This document shows positions 53,447-62,408 of a stretch of DNA of 64,000 nucleotides, in pieces (the stretch's first letter is position 1; each line of letters starts with the position of its first letter). The notes beneath the pieces were generated by a model. The model did not search any database and was not told the origin of the DNA. It saw only the letters and a list, made by a program, of their open reading frames with translations. The stretch spans positions 434,001 through 498,000 of the forward strand of contig NZ_JACONZ010000002.1 in the NCBI RefSeq assembly GCF_014287275.1, given 5' to 3'. Origin of the DNA: Anaerofilum hominis (GTDB taxonomy: Bacteria; Bacillota; Clostridia; Oscillospirales; Ruminococcaceae). The translations under genes and the position numbers were made by a program.

Positions 53447-54808
53447 ATGGACAGGATCGAACAAAAGATCTGCGAGATCATCGACGGCAAAAAAGAGGAG
53501 ATCATGGCCTTTGGCCGGGACATCTTCTGCCACGCGGAGCTGGGGTACAAGGAGACGCGGACCAGCGGCAAGTTCGTCGAGGAGATGAAAAAGCTGGGGA
53601 TGGACTCTGAGACCGGCCTTGCGATCACCGGCGTGAAGAGCTACCTCAAGCCCAAGGGGGCCGCCGAGGGCCCGACCCTTGCGGTGATCGGCGAGATGGA
53701 CGCGCTGCCCATCCCCAACCAGCCCGATGCGTGGTCTGAGACCGGGGCTTCCCACTGCTGCGGCCACAACGCGCAGCTGACCGGCGTGGTGGGCGCGGCG
53801 ATGGCGCTGGCCGACCCCGAGGTGGCGGCGGCCATGGGCGGCAACGTCTGCTTTATGGCTGTGCCCGCGGAAGAATTCGTGGACGTGGAGTATAAGGCGC
53901 AGCTGATGAAAGACGGCAAACTGGGCTACGGCGGCGGCAAATGCGAGCTGATCCGGGTGGGCGCGTTCGACGATGTGGACATCGCGCTGGGCCACCACAT
54001 CTTCCCGGGTGCGGATTACGGCGTTTACAACAACAGCAGCAACGGTTTTGTCAACAAGACCGTCACCTTTAAGGGCCGCGCGGCCCACGCCGCCGGTATG
54101 CCCCATGAGGGCGTGGACGCGCTGAACGCCGCCACCGCCGCCATGGTGAACATCGCCCTGCAGCAGGAGAGCTTCCGCGACGAGGACACCGTGCGCGTGC
54201 ACGGCTTTGTCTCCGGCGGCGGCACCGCGGTCAACGTCATTGCGGACAACGTCACCATGCAGTACTCGGTGCGCGCCAAAACGCCCGAGGCCTATAAGGA
54301 CGCGGCCGCAAAGGTGGACCGCTCGCTGAAAGCGGCCGCCATGGCCACCGGCTGCGGCGTCACCATCGAGACCATGGCCGGCTACATGTCCAACGTGGTC
54401 AACCCGCACACCGAGGTGCTGGAGAGCGTGCTGGACGATATCGCCGCAGAGGGCAAATACACCAGCCGCCGCGATCTGACCGAGCATTCCACCGGTTCGG
54501 ACGACTTCGGCGACGTGGCCACCCTGATGCCGCTGGTCCACTTTGCCACCGGCGGCTACACCGGCAACCTGCACAACCCCGACATCCGGGTCACCGACGA
54601 GTATCTGGCCTATGTGGTCACTGCCAAGATCTTCGCGCTGACCGCCTACCGCCTGATGAAAGACGGCGCCGCCGCGGCAAAGGAGAACATCGCCGACTAC
54701 AAGCCGGTGATGAGCAAGGACGAGTACATCGCTTTCATGGAGAGCATGCAGACCACCGAGGTGGTGGAAGCTGCCCCGCTGCCCATCGTCGGCAAAAAAG
54801 AGCAGTGA
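53447..54808 (+). CDS. M20-family amidohydrolase/aminoacylase, copy 2
   Basis: A 453-residue paralogue of the preceding gene, with the same metal-site stretches (IGEMDALPIPN, SHCCGHNAQLTG, PAEEFVDVEY, GSDDFGDV). The first 130 residues differ by only a handful of changes, and the DNA there is almost identical. Differences cluster at the lid and substrate side (LGHHIFPGADYGVYNN against LGHHSMPGMDFGLYNG) and in the 400-420 region, so the two may prefer different substrates. GGGAGGG precedes the ATG. A terminator separates it from copy 1, so the two can be expressed independently. Confidence 0.9.
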   Translation: MDRIEQKICEIIDGKKEEIMAFGRDIFCHAELGYKETRTSGKFVEEMKKLGMDSETGLAITGVKSYLKPKGAAEGPTLAVIGEMDALPIPNQPDAWSETGASHCCGHNAQLTGVVGAAMALADPEVAAAMGGNVCFMAVPAEEFVDVEYKAQLMKDGKLGYGGGKCELIRVGAFDDVDIALGHHIFPGADYGVYNNSSNGFVNKTVTFKGRAAHAAGMPHEGVDALNAATAAMVNIALQQESFRDEDTVRVHGFVSGGGTAVNVIADNVTMQYSVRAKTPEAYKDAAAKVDRSLKAAAMATGCGVTIETMAGYMSNVVNPHTEVLESVLDDIAAEGKYTSRRDLTEHSTGSDDFGDVATLMPLVHFATGGYTGNLHNPDIRVTDEYLAYVVTAKIFALTAYRLMKDGAAAAKENIADYKPVMSKDEYIAFMESMQTTEVVEAAPLPIVGKKEQ

Positions 54809-54878
54809 GCGGCGCGGGGGCCCCTGTCGTGGGGCCCGGCGCGGCGGCTGCAGAGGAAAAATAAAATAGCCGAAAACG

Positions 54879-54941
54879 GAAAGCACGCCCCGGGCTGAGC
54901 GAAAAGCTCTTTTCAGGGCGTGCTTTCTGCGCGCTTTTTTT
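54879..54941 (+). terminator. Terminator of the second M20 gene
   Basis: Stem GAAAGCACGCCC paired with GGGCGTGCTTTC, then GCGCGCTTTTTTTC. Confidence 0.85.
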
Positions 54942-55046
54942 CAGATCAAAGGGTTTGGGGCGGCTGCGTTCCGCGGCTTTTGGGGGCCGGGGCGCGCCGG
55001 GGGCCCCGGCGGCGGCAAGATTCTCAAAATCTTTTGCAGATACGCC

Positions 55047-55075
55047 TTGACAAGGCATCTAAAAGACGGTATAAA
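55047..55075 (+). promoter_or_regulatory. Promoter of acpP
   Basis: TTGACA (55047-55052), 17-bp spacer and TATAAA (55070-55075). Confidence 0.85.
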
Positions 55076-55109
55076 AGTGTATAGGAAATTTCTCTAGGAG
55101 GAACGATCA

Positions 55110-55337
55110 ATGGTTTTTGAAAAAGTCAGGGAGATCCTTTGCGATCAGCTGGATCTGGAAGAGGATAAAGTCACGATGGACTCTGATATCGTCGAGGACT
55201 TCGAGGCGGATTCCCTCGACGTGGTCGACCTGGTGATGTCCCTTGAGGACGAGTTCAGCATTGAGATCCCCGACGAGGAGATCGAGAACATCAAGACCGT
55301 CGGCGACGTGGTGCGCTATATCGAAGAGAACACCTGA
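55110..55337 (+). CDS. acpP: Acyl carrier protein
   Basis: A 75-residue acidic protein that carries growing acyl chains in fatty acid synthesis. The phosphopantetheine attachment serine is in [18 protein letters not shown] (about Ser 35), with the usual four-helix pattern and the ending [19 protein letters not shown]. The start ATG follows AGGAGG by eight bases. It stands alone, not within a fab cluster, with its own consensus promoter and terminator. Confidence 0.96.
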   Translation: MVFEKVREILCDQLDLEEDKVTMDSDIVEDFEADSLDVVDLVMSLEDEFSIEIPDEEIENIKTVGDVVRYIEENT

Positions 55338-55357
55338 TCGTTGAAAAAACAGAGCAG

Positions 55358-55398
55358 CAAAGCCTCCGAACCGTGAACGTAGGAGGCTTTGTTTTTTC
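55358..55398 (+). terminator. Terminator of acpP
   Basis: CAAAGCCTCC / GGAGGCTTTG stem followed by TTTTTT, directly upstream of proS. Confidence 0.85.
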
Positions 55399-55424
55399 GG
55401 ATGAAAAAGGGAGTGTCAAGGCGA

Positions 55425-56864
55425 ATGAGCGAACAGAACAAAAAAATGGTGGAGGCCATCACCCCCATCAACGAGGACTTTGCGCAGTGGTATACCGATA
55501 TCTGCAAAAAGGCGGAGCTGGTGGACTATTCTTCCGTCAAGGGCTGTGTGATCCTGCGCCCGTACGGCTATGCCATCTGGGAGAACATCCAGCACATCCT
55601 GGACGGCATGTTCAAGGCCACCGGGCACCAGAACGTGGCCATGCCGCTGTTTATCCCCGAGAGCCTGCTGCAGAAAGAGAAAGACCACGTGGAGGGCTTT
55701 GCCCCCGAGTGCGCCTGGGTGACCATGGGCGGCGGCGAGCAGCTGGAAGAGCGCCTGTGCGTGCGGCCCACCAGCGAGACCCTGTTCTGCGATCATTTCG
55801 CCCATGTGCTGCAGTCCTACCGCGACCTGCCGCTGCTGTACAACCAGTGGTGCAGCGTGGTGCGGTGGGAAAAGACCACCCGGCCTTTCCTGCGCAGCCG
55901 CGAGTTCTGGTGGCAGGAGGGCCACACCATCCATGAGACCGCCGAGGAGGCGGTCGCCGAGACCGAGCAGCAGCTCAACTGCTACGCCGAATTCTGTGAA
56001 AAATATCTGCGCATCCCGGTGATCAAGGGCCGCAAGACCGAGAGTGAAAAGTTTTCAGGCGCCGAGGCCACCTATACCATCGAGGCCATGATGCACGACG
56101 GCAAGGCGCTGCAGAGCGGTACCAGCCATTACTTTGGCGACGGGTTCTCCCGCGCCTTTGAGGTCACCTTTGCCGGCCGCGACAACAAGCTGCAGTATCC
56201 GTTCCAGACCAGCTGGGGCATGTCCACCCGCATCGTGGGCGCCATCATCATGACGCACGGCGACGACGAGGGACTGATCCTGCCCCCCGCCGTGGCGCCC
56301 ATCCAGGTGGCCATCGTGCCGGTGGCCCAGCACAAGCCGGGCGTGCTGGACAAGGCGCAGGAGCTGAAACAGCGCCTGTCGGCGGCGTTCCGGGTGCATC
56401 TGGACGACTCGGACAATTCGCCGGGCTGGAAGTTCAGCCAGTATGAGATGAAAGGCGTGCCCCTGCGGCTGGAGATCGGCCCCAAGGACATTGAAAAGGG
56501 CCAGTGCGTGCTGGTGCGCCGCGACAACCGCGAAAAGACCTTTGTGCCGCTGGAACAGCTGGAGGCGGAGATCGGGCGTCTGCTGACCGAGCTCGGCGAC
56601 AGCCTTTATCAGCGCGCGCTGGAGAACCGCGAAAGCCGCACCTGGAGCGCCGTCACGATGGAAGAGGTCAAGCGGCTGGCCGGGGAGCACACCGGCTTTA
56701 TCAAGACCATGTGGTGCGGGGACGCCGCCTGTGAGGAAAAGATGAAAGAGGAGGCCGGCCTTTCCAGCCGCTGCATGCCCTTTGCGCAGGAGCAGCTGTC
56801 GGATGTCTGCCCCTGCTGCGGCAGGCCGGCCAAAACGATGGTCGTCTGGGGCAAGGCGTACTGA
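55425..56864 (+). CDS. proS: Prolyl-tRNA synthetase (archaeal/eukaryotic-type, ProS3)
   Basis: A 479-residue class II synthetase charging tRNA-Pro. Its length and architecture match the short archaeal/eukaryotic-like form, without the editing insertion of the long bacterial form. Class II motifs: [16 protein letters not shown] (about residue 79), [12 protein letters not shown] (about 116), motif 2 [20 protein letters not shown] (about 145) and motif 3 [17 protein letters not shown] near 264. The C-terminal zinc-binding part has Cys residues in [10 protein letters not shown] and CPCCGRPA, and the protein ends in Tyr, as in archaeal enzymes. ATG 55425 matches the family N-terminus; 55401 is an alternative inside the terminator region. 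Confidence 0.94.
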   Translation: MSEQNKKMVEAITPINEDFAQWYTDICKKAELVDYSSVKGCVILRPYGYAIWENIQHILDGMFKATGHQNVAMPLFIPESLLQKEKDHVEGFAPECAWVTMGGGEQLEERLCVRPTSETLFCDHFAHVLQSYRDLPLLYNQWCSVVRWEKTTRPFLRSREFWWQEGHTIHETAEEAVAETEQQLNCYAEFCEKYLRIPVIKGRKTESEKFSGAEATYTIEAMMHDGKALQSGTSHYFGDGFSRAFEVTFAGRDNKLQYPFQTSWGMSTRIVGAIIMTHGDDEGLILPPAVAPIQVAIVPVAQHKPGVLDKAQELKQRLSAAFRVHLDDSDNSPGWKFSQYEMKGVPLRLEIGPKDIEKGQCVLVRRDNREKTFVPLEQLEAEIGRLLTELGDSLYQRALENRESRTWSAVTMEEVKRLAGEHTGFIKTMWCGDAACEEKMKEEAGLSSRCMPFAQEQLSDVCPCCGRPAKTMVVWGKAY

Positions 56865-56895
56865 GCGCGCTGCCGCTGAAAAACAAGAGCGCAAA

Positions 56896-56942
56896 AAGGG
56901 GACGGGACCCGGCCGGGTCCCGTCCCTTTCTGCTGTTTTTTG
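56896..56942. terminator. Terminator after proS
   Basis: A GACGGGACCC / GGGTCCCGTC stem flanked by A-rich and T-rich tracts (CTTTCTGCTGTTTTTT). It lies between convergent proS and the DUF3021 gene. Confidence 0.8.
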
Positions 56943-56952
56943 GGCCGCCGGT

Positions 56953-57429
56953 TCAGCTTTGGCCGGGCTGGGCCCCGTCCCCGCGCAGGCGCTCGTTGAT
57001 CTGGCGCAGCTTCTTTTTGGTGGCCGCGTACTGAAGCAGCCAGACGGCCAGATAAATGCCGGCGAAGATGCCGAAGTAGAGCAGGGCCCCCGCCGCGTTG
57101 TGGGGGATCCAGTACATCAGATAGGCGATGGGGAAGGTGGCGGCGGAGCAGACCAGCAGATGGGTGACGGTCTGGCGCAGCAGGCTCCACCCCTCCAGGG
57201 TCCAGATCACCGAGGCGCCCGCCCAGGCGGCGCCGTACAGCATGGAACACCCGGCCTGCAGCAGCACGGCGTTCAGCTCGCCCCCGCACTGCGCCGCCAG
57301 CTGCGGTACGACGGGGTAAAAGACGCCGTCTCCCACAGAAAAGGAGATCGCGATCGTGATCAGGGTGCTGAGGGCCAGACCGACCGGGGCCCCGAGCAGG
57401 CAGAGCAGCAAGATCTTTTTTTTCATCAT
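56953..57429 (-). CDS. DUF3021-family membrane protein, probable partner of the LytTR regulator
   Basis: A 158-residue protein with four membrane segments (about residues 5-28, 48-70, 78-97 and 105-130) and a basic C-terminal tail (ATKKKLRQINERLRGD). The start ATG 57429 follows AGGTGAAC; a second ATG is directly next. DUF3021 proteins are regularly encoded with LytTR-domain regulators. In streptococcal LytTR systems (HdrRM, BrsRM) the membrane partner holds the regulator inactive; the same logic is inferred here. The gene begins seven bases after the LytTR stop. Confidence 0.85.
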   Translation of the reverse strand: MMKKKILLLCLLGAPVGLALSTLITIAISFSVGDGVFYPVVPQLAAQCGGELNAVLLQAGCSMLYGAAWAGASVIWTLEGWSLLRQTVTHLLVCSAATFPIAYLMYWIPHNAAGALLYFGIFAGIYLAVWLLQYAATKKKLRQINERLRGDGAQPGQS

Positions 57430-57436
57430 GTTCACC

Positions 57437-57877
57437 TCATATTCCCAATACTTGTTTGATTTTGGCGACATAGCGGCGGGAGACATAGGTCGCCGAACCG
57501 TCTGAAAGGGAGACGCAGATCGTGCCGGCAAAGCTGAGGTCGAACCCGCGCACCTTTTTCAGGTTGACGATCTCGGAGTTGGAAATGCGCACGAAGCCCA
57601 GGCCGGCCAGCGTCTGTTCCAGCTCGTACAGCCGCGGGCGCAGGGTGTATTCTCCGTTTTCCGTGGCGGCAAAGACCTTTCCCGCGGCGGCGTAGACCCG
57701 CAGCACCGCGCCGGGGTCCAGGATCTCCAGCATCCCGTCCCGAAAGCCCGCCAGCAGCGCGGGCTGCCCGCCGGACAGCTTTTGGACGATCGCGTTCACC
57801 TCTTCTGTCACGCGGTCGGTGAAGATCACCGCCTTTGGCTCCCGGCAGGAGCTGTCGATCCTGATCTCGATCTCCAT
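57437..57877 (-). CDS. LytTR-domain DNA-binding regulator
   Basis: A 146-residue protein. The N-terminal 45 residues form a short beta/alpha extension (EIEIRIDSSCREPKAVIFTD), and the LytTR domain covers the C-terminal 100 residues: VYAAAGKVFAATENGEYTLR, FVRISNSEIVNLKKVRGFD and SLSDGSATYVSRRYVAKIK. There is no receiver or membrane domain, so control must come from a partner, most likely the DUF3021 protein encoded just downstream. ATG 57877 follows AAGGAGG. Upstream, a minus-strand TATACT lies about 25 bp before the start, with an ACTG repeat (ATACTGATACTG) that might be part of a binding site. Confidence 0.9.
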   Translation of the reverse strand: MEIEIRIDSSCREPKAVIFTDRVTEEVNAIVQKLSGGQPALLAGFRDGMLEILDPGAVLRVYAAAGKVFAATENGEYTLRPRLYELEQTLAGLGFVRISNSEIVNLKKVRGFDLSFAGTICVSLSDGSATYVSRRYVAKIKQVLGI

Positions 57878-58208
57878 CGCAGATCGCCTCCTTACAGTAT
57901 CAGTATAAACGCCCCGGCGAAGATCTTCCACCGCCGGGACACGGATGGTCGGTTTTGGCGCACAGATGGCGGGGAAATGGCCTAGCCGGTGCGCAGAGCG
58001 GCGCGGGGAGGCGGGCACAGAGGCCCGTTGGTCCTGTGGGGTCTGCGTCCCGCAAAAAGGGGAGGGCGGCGTCTGCGAACAAAGCGCTGTGCGCTTTGCC
58101 TGCGGTCTCCCGGCCCGGGCACCGGCGCTGCTGCCCCCGGCGCGGCGTGGTTTTTCCTTTGACGGCAGAACGGCCCCCCGGCTTTGATGAACCGGGGGGC
58201 CGTTTTTC
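57878..58208. other. Intergenic region upstream of the LytTR gene, with an orphan plus-strand terminator
   Basis: About 330 bp without a convincing gene. The hairpin at 58169-58200 is followed by TTTTTCTT on the plus strand, so it is oriented to stop plus-strand transcription, for which no gene is evident. It could still work weakly for the minus-strand operon ending at 58209. Confidence 0.45.
58168..58208 (+). terminator. Intrinsic terminator, plus-strand orientation
   Basis: AACGGCCCCCCGG and its complement form a 13-bp stem with a nine-base loop, then TTTTTCTT. No plus-strand gene precedes it. Confidence 0.7.
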
Positions 58209-58445
58209 TTATTCTTCCGGGGGAAGCTGCGCGTCCTCCGCTTTTTTGCGCTGCTGCAGATAATCCACGACCCGCAGCAGATAGGCGGCGGCGATACAGA
58301 GGATCAGCAGCGCCGCACAGCCTGCCATCACCCACTTGAGTACGCCGGTAAAAACGCTCTGCTGCAGCAGGACCAGCAGCATCCAGACCGCCGCTGCAAG
58401 CAGCAGCAAGTGGGCAAACAGCGGAACGATCAGCTTTTTCAACAT
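58209..58445 (-). CDS. Small two-helix membrane protein
   Basis: A 78-residue protein with two membrane segments (about 5-27 and 37-58) and a charged C-terminus ending QLPPEE. I do not recognise a family. ATG 58445 has GGGGAG-type sequence upstream and lies 21 bp after the upp stop, so it is probably the last gene of the tsaE-tsaB-rpiB-upp operon. Small proteins of this shape occur downstream of upp in other Clostridia, sometimes as AtpI-like proteins, but no such motif is evident. Confidence 0.65.
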   Translation of the reverse strand: MLKKLIVPLFAHLLLLAAAVWMLLVLLQQSVFTGVLKWVMAGCAALLILCIAAAYLLRVVDYLQQRKKAEDAQLPPEE

Positions 58446-58466
58446 ATGGGACCAGCTCCCCTGCGC

Positions 58467-59096
58467 TTATTTCGTGCCGAAGATGCGGTCGCCTGCATCG
58501 CCCAGCCCCGGCACGATGTAGCCGTGCTCGTTGAGGCATTTGTCCAGCGCGGCGGCGTAGATCTCCACGTCCGGGTGGGTGTCGTGCAGCCGCTTGATGC
58601 CCTCGGGCGCGGCGATGATGCACAGGAACTTGATGGTCTTGGCGCCGCGCTTTTTGATCTGGGTGATGGCGTCGCTGGCGCTGCCGCCGGTGGCCAGCAT
58701 CGGGTCCACCACCATGACCTCCCGCTCGGAGATGTCGGCGGGCAGTTTGCAGTAATACTCTACCGGCTCCAGGCTGGCGGGGTCGCGGTAAAGGCCGATG
58801 TGGCCCACTTTTGCGGCCGGGATCAGGGCGAGCACCCCGTCCACCATGCCAAGGCCCGCGCGCAGGATGGGCACGACCGCCAGCTTGCGCCCGGCCAGGA
58901 CCTTGAACTTGTCGGTGGTGATGGGGGTGGTGATCTCCACCTCCTGGGTGGGCAGGTCGCGGGTGGCCTCGTAGCACATCAGCATCGCGATCTCGCTGAC
59001 CAGTTCTTTGAACTCTTTCGTGCCGGTGTTGACGTCCCGCAGATGGCTGACCTTGTGCTGCAGCAGGGGGTGGTTCAGGATCATGGGCTCTTTCAT
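58467..59096 (-). CDS. upp: Uracil phosphoribosyltransferase
   Basis: A 209-residue enzyme making UMP from uracil and PRPP in pyrimidine salvage. Motifs: [14 protein letters not shown] at the N-terminus, [12 protein letters not shown] (about residue 76), the PRPP loop [17 protein letters not shown] (about 127) and the uracil-binding end [17 protein letters not shown]. The start at 59096 is preferred over 59108 because GGAG lies seven bases upstream of it and it gives the standard 209-residue length. It follows rpiB by about 90 bp. Confidence 0.96.
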   Translation of the reverse strand: MKEPMILNHPLLQHKVSHLRDVNTGTKEFKELVSEIAMLMCYEATRDLPTQEVEITTPITTDKFKVLAGRKLAVVPILRAGLGMVDGVLALIPAAKVGHIGLYRDPASLEPVEYYCKLPADISEREVMVVDPMLATGGSASDAITQIKKRGAKTIKFLCIIAAPEGIKRLHDTHPDVEIYAAALDKCLNEHGYIVPGLGDAGDRIFGTK

Positions 59097-59187
59097 CTGT
59101 ATCTCCATTCTCCGGCGGCAGTGATGGGATAAAGAATGGCCGCACCTGTCATTGCCGCCGGACGCGGCAGGGCGGGAAATACAAATT

Positions 59188-59634
59188 TTACCGCTTTTCT
59201 TCCAGCGCGGCGACCTTGGCGATGCGGGTGGCGTGGCGGCCGCCCTCAAAGTCGGTGTTCAAAAAGACGTCCACCAGCTCGATGGCCAGCCCGACGCCGA
59301 CCACACGGCCGCCCAGGCACAGCGCGTTGGCGTCGTTGTGCAGGCGGGTGTATTTGGCGCTGAAGATATCGCTGCAGCAGCAGGCGCGGATGCCCTTGAT
59401 CTTGTTTGCGGCGATGCTGATGCCCACCCCGGTGCCGCAGAACAGCAGGGCCTTGCTGCATTCGCCGGAGACCACGGCCTCACAGGGCGGCGCGGCCATG
59501 TCGGGATAGTCCACGCTCTCCTCAGAAAAGCAGCCGAAATCCTTATAGGCCACGCCCAGCTCGTCCAGATGCGCCTTGATGGCTTCCTTGAGGGCATACC
59601 CGCCGTGGTCGGCGCCCAGTGCGATCAAACTCAT
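59188..59634 (-). CDS. rpiB: Ribose-5-phosphate isomerase B
   Basis: A 148-residue enzyme interconverting ribose-5-phosphate and ribulose-5-phosphate. Marks: [19 protein letters not shown] at the start with the phosphate-binding Asp-His, [16 protein letters not shown] with the catalytic Cys (about 66), and [13 protein letters not shown] (about 101). AGGAG lies upstream of ATG 59634, and the gene overlaps the tsaB stop by 4 bp, so translation is coupled. Confidence 0.95.
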   Translation of the reverse strand: MSLIALGADHGGYALKEAIKAHLDELGVAYKDFGCFSEESVDYPDMAAPPCEAVVSGECSKALLFCGTGVGISIAANKIKGIRACCCSDIFSAKYTRLHNDANALCLGGRVVGVGLAIELVDVFLNTDFEGGRHATRIAKVAALEEKR

Positions 59635-60344
59635 GATCTTTCACTCTCCTTTAATTTTTCCTGCCGCTCCCGCTGGGCCTGGCTCAGCCGGTGATAGGCG
59701 GGGCGCAGGTCGCCGGCGGGGACTGCCCCGCCCGCTTGCCACAGGGCAAGGCCCGCCAAAGCGACCCCGGTGGCTCGTCCGAGACGCCAGGGGGCGGGGA
59801 CGGGCTCCAGCGGCAGATTTTCTCTGAGGTTATTATAGCACACCTGTGCCCCGTCACCAACCACAAAAACAGGTTTTTTGCATCCGGCGAGCAGTTGGGC
59901 CAGGGGGCCGGGTTTTCCGGCGGTATCGGGGCACAGGCGGCGCAGGGCCTCGCCCTCGCGGGTGAAAGCGGCGTAATACACCTCGCCCCGCCGCGCGTCG
60001 GAGGCGGCGACGACCGAAGCGCCGTCGGGCAGAAAGACGCTGCGGGCCAGCGCCTCCAGGGAGGACACGCCCGCACAGGGAAGCTCTCCCGGCAGCGCCA
60101 GCCCCTTGGCCAGGGCCATGCCGATGCGCAGCCCGGTAAAGCTGCCCGGCCCGGCGCCTACGGCAAGCAGGTCCAGATCGGCTGTGGAGATATGGGCGGC
60201 CGACAGCGCGGCCTCGGCCATGGGCAGCAGCGTTTCGCTGTGGGTAAGGCCGTTGTTGAGGTAGGATTCATACAAAAGTTCGCCGTCCCGCAGCAGGGCG
60301 GTGCCGGCCGCCCTGCCGGAGGAATCGAGCGCAAGGATGATCAA
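59631..60344 (-). CDS. tsaB: tRNA threonylcarbamoyladenosine biosynthesis protein TsaB
   Basis: A 237-residue ASKHA-fold protein, the non-catalytic partner of TsaD in t6A formation. It opens with IILALDSSGRAAGTALLRDG and has the typical LAVGAGPGSFTGLRIGMALA at about residue 60. It overlaps tsaE upstream and rpiB downstream, both by 4 bp. Its partner tsaD lies about 14 kb away in the window, next to rimI. Confidence 0.95.
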   Translation of the reverse strand: MIILALDSSGRAAGTALLRDGELLYESYLNNGLTHSETLLPMAEAALSAAHISTADLDLLAVGAGPGSFTGLRIGMALAKGLALPGELPCAGVSSLEALARSVFLPDGASVVAASDARRGEVYYAAFTREGEALRRLCPDTAGKPGPLAQLLAGCKKPVFVVGDGAQVCYNNLRENLPLEPVPAPWRLGRATGVALAGLALWQAGGAVPAGDLRPAYHRLSQAQRERQEKLKESERS

Positions 60345-60766
60345 AGGCTCTCAGCTCCTGTCACAGTGATTTTTCTCTCGTCCCCGCCCAGGTTTTCAAT
60401 GGAGACGCGGATGCAGGGCTCCTCGATAAAGTCCTCGATGTTCTCGCTCCACTCCACCGCCACCGCCGCCCCGGCGTCCAGGTAGTCATAGAAAGAACAG
60501 GCGTACAGGTCCTCTTCCGAATGGATGCGGTACATGTCGAAGTGGGCCAGAGGCACCGGGCCGCGGTAGACGTTGACGATGCTGAAAGTGGGGCTGCTGA
60601 CCGGGTCGGCGCAGCCCAGCCCCCGGGCAAGGCCGCCGCAGAACGCGGTCTTGCCCGCACCCAGGCCCCCGGTGAAAGCCACCAGGCCGCCGCCCCGCAG
60701 CTCCTGCGCCAGCCGGGCGCCCAGCGCCTCGGTGTCCTCTTTACAGTGGGAGAGGTGAACGCCCAT
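60341..60766 (-). CDS. tsaE: tRNA threonylcarbamoyladenosine biosynthesis ATPase TsaE
   Basis: A 141-residue P-loop protein that drives the TsaBD cycle. Walker A is FTGGLGAGKTAF (about residue 33), then SSPTFSIVNVY (about 55) and HFDMYRI (about 70), with the conserved VEWSENIEDF (about 105). GGAGGAG precedes ATG 60766. First gene of the tsaE-tsaB-rpiB-upp operon. Confidence 0.95.
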   Translation of the reverse strand: MGVHLSHCKEDTEALGARLAQELRGGGLVAFTGGLGAGKTAFCGGLARGLGCADPVSSPTFSIVNVYRGPVPLAHFDMYRIHSEEDLYACSFYDYLDAGAAVAVEWSENIEDFIEEPCIRVSIENLGGDERKITVTGAESL

Positions 60767-61129
60767 CTCTTTTCTCCTCCTTTTCCCTCCGCCGCCCTGC
60801 GGATGCAGACGGTCCTTTATGGGGGATCTCCTAAAAAGTATAGCACATTTCCGCCCTCTGCGAAATAGCCCCCGCCGGGCACGGCGGGGCGCGCGGGGGC
60901 AAATCGTTAAAAGATTTTGAAATTTTGGCCCGCGGGGGCGAAATCCCCAGTTTCTATGTTATACTATAAAACAGCCGCAGCAGGGCAAAGGCTGTTTTTC
61001 CGGCTGTCTGTCCCGTCTGCCGCCCAGGCGGCGGGACGCAGGTCCTTTAGACGGGTCTGCTTTTTGCTGCGGGCGATAACGACAGCAAGACCGATGCGGG
61101 GCCAGAGCCCCGGAGTGAGGAGACCTGAC

Positions 61130-62257
61130 TTGAAAGCCGTCAAAGAATATATCCGTTCCACCGACAAACTGTTTATCCTGCTGTGCATGGCCTGCAGCGC
61201 CCTGTCGGTAGTGGCCCTGACCTCGATCGCCCACGACAGCGCCAGCGCGCAGAACAGCCTGTTCGCCAACTACCGCCTGCCCCTTGTGCAGGCGGGCGCG
61301 GCGGCGCTGGGGCTGCTGTGCGCCGTGATCCTCTCCACCTTTGACTACCACGCGCTGGCGGCCAGCTGGCCCTTTCACGTGGCGCTGTCCTGGGGGCTGG
61401 TGCTGCTCACTTTCGTGATCGGCTACGCGCCCCCCGGCACCACCAATAAGTCCTGGATCGAGCTGCCCATGGGCCTTTCGCTGCAGCCCACAGAGCTGGC
61501 AAAGATCAGCTTTATCCTGTCCTTTGCGCTGCATCTGGACAACGCCAAGGACAGGATGAACGAGCCCTCCGCCCTGATGGCGCTGCTGGCGCATCTGGGC
61601 GCGCCCCTGCTGCTGATCCACTTTCAGGGCGACGACGGCACGGCGCTGATCTTTCTGTTCATCGGCGTGTCTATGATGTTTGTGGCGGGGCTCCCGCGCA
61701 AGTTTATTTATGCGGGCTGCGGCCTTGCCGCGGCTGCGGTGCCGCTGCTCTGGTTCGGCATCATGGAGGAGTATCAGAAACGGCGCATCTATGGGCTGTT
61801 CGACCCTGAAAACTACACCGACGTCATGTGGCAGCAGAATCAGGCGCGCATCTCCATCGGCGCGGGGCAGATCACCGGGCGCGGCTTTTTCGGGGTGGAG
61901 CATCACCCGGTGCCGCTGGCCCAAAACGATTTCATCTTTTCCTATATCTCCGAATCGCTGGGCATCATCGGCAGTTTGCTGGTGCTGGGGCTGCTGTTCG
62001 GCCTGGCGGCCAAGCTGGTGGGCACGGCGTTCCGCAGCCAGGACAGGCTGGGCGCCCTGATCTGCGTGGGCATCTCGGCGGTCATCCTCTGGCAAACCAT
62101 CATCAACGTGGGCATGAACCTGTCGCTGCTGCCGGTCATCGGCATCACGCTGCCCTTTTTTACCGCAGGCGGCACCTCGGTGCTGATGCTCTATCTTTGT
62201 ATGGGGCTGGCCCTCTCGGTCTATACCCACAACAAGCGCAACCTGTTCGACAGCTGA
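61130..62257 (+). CDS. rodA: Peptidoglycan glycosyltransferase RodA/FtsW family (SEDS)
   Basis: A 375-residue protein with about ten membrane segments. SEDS marks: LQPTELAKISFILSFALHL (about residue 119), LIHFQGDDGTALIFLFIGV near 163, SIGAGQITGRGFFG (about 244), QNDFIFSYISESLGIIGSLL (about 265) and the C-terminal LLPVIGITLPFFTAGGTSVL (about 331). Together these mark a lipid II polymerase of the elongation or division machinery. The start is TTG 61130, seven bases after GAGGAG; the open frame extends 70 codons upstream without homology. A long terminator follows. Confidence 0.92.
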   Translation: MKAVKEYIRSTDKLFILLCMACSALSVVALTSIAHDSASAQNSLFANYRLPLVQAGAAALGLLCAVILSTFDYHALAASWPFHVALSWGLVLLTFVIGYAPPGTTNKSWIELPMGLSLQPTELAKISFILSFALHLDNAKDRMNEPSALMALLAHLGAPLLLIHFQGDDGTALIFLFIGVSMMFVAGLPRKFIYAGCGLAAAAVPLLWFGIMEEYQKRRIYGLFDPENYTDVMWQQNQARISIGAGQITGRGFFGVEHHPVPLAQNDFIFSYISESLGIIGSLLVLGLLFGLAAKLVGTAFRSQDRLGALICVGISAVILWQTIINVGMNLSLLPVIGITLPFFTAGGTSVLMLYLCMGLALSVYTHNKRNLFDS

Positions 62258-62268
62258 ATTTTGTCTCC

Positions 62269-62317
62269 CGCCCGCGGTAAAAGCCAGATCCGGTTTTTAC
62301 CGCGGGCTTCTTTTTTT
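62269..62317 (+). terminator. Terminator of rodA
   Basis: CCCGCGGTAAAA paired with TTTTACCGCGGG, then CTTCTTTTTTT. Confidence 0.9.
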
Positions 62318-62408
62318 GAAAAGCCGCCGGGGTTTTCACTGAATTTTAACAGAAAGGGGCTACAATAAGCGCCTTGAAGCCGCCCGGAAAGAAAGTGAGG
62401 CGAGTGCG

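Noticed and set aside
60917..61129. Longer N-terminus of RodA
   Set aside because: There is no homology before the TTG at 61130, which has GAGGAG at proper spacing.
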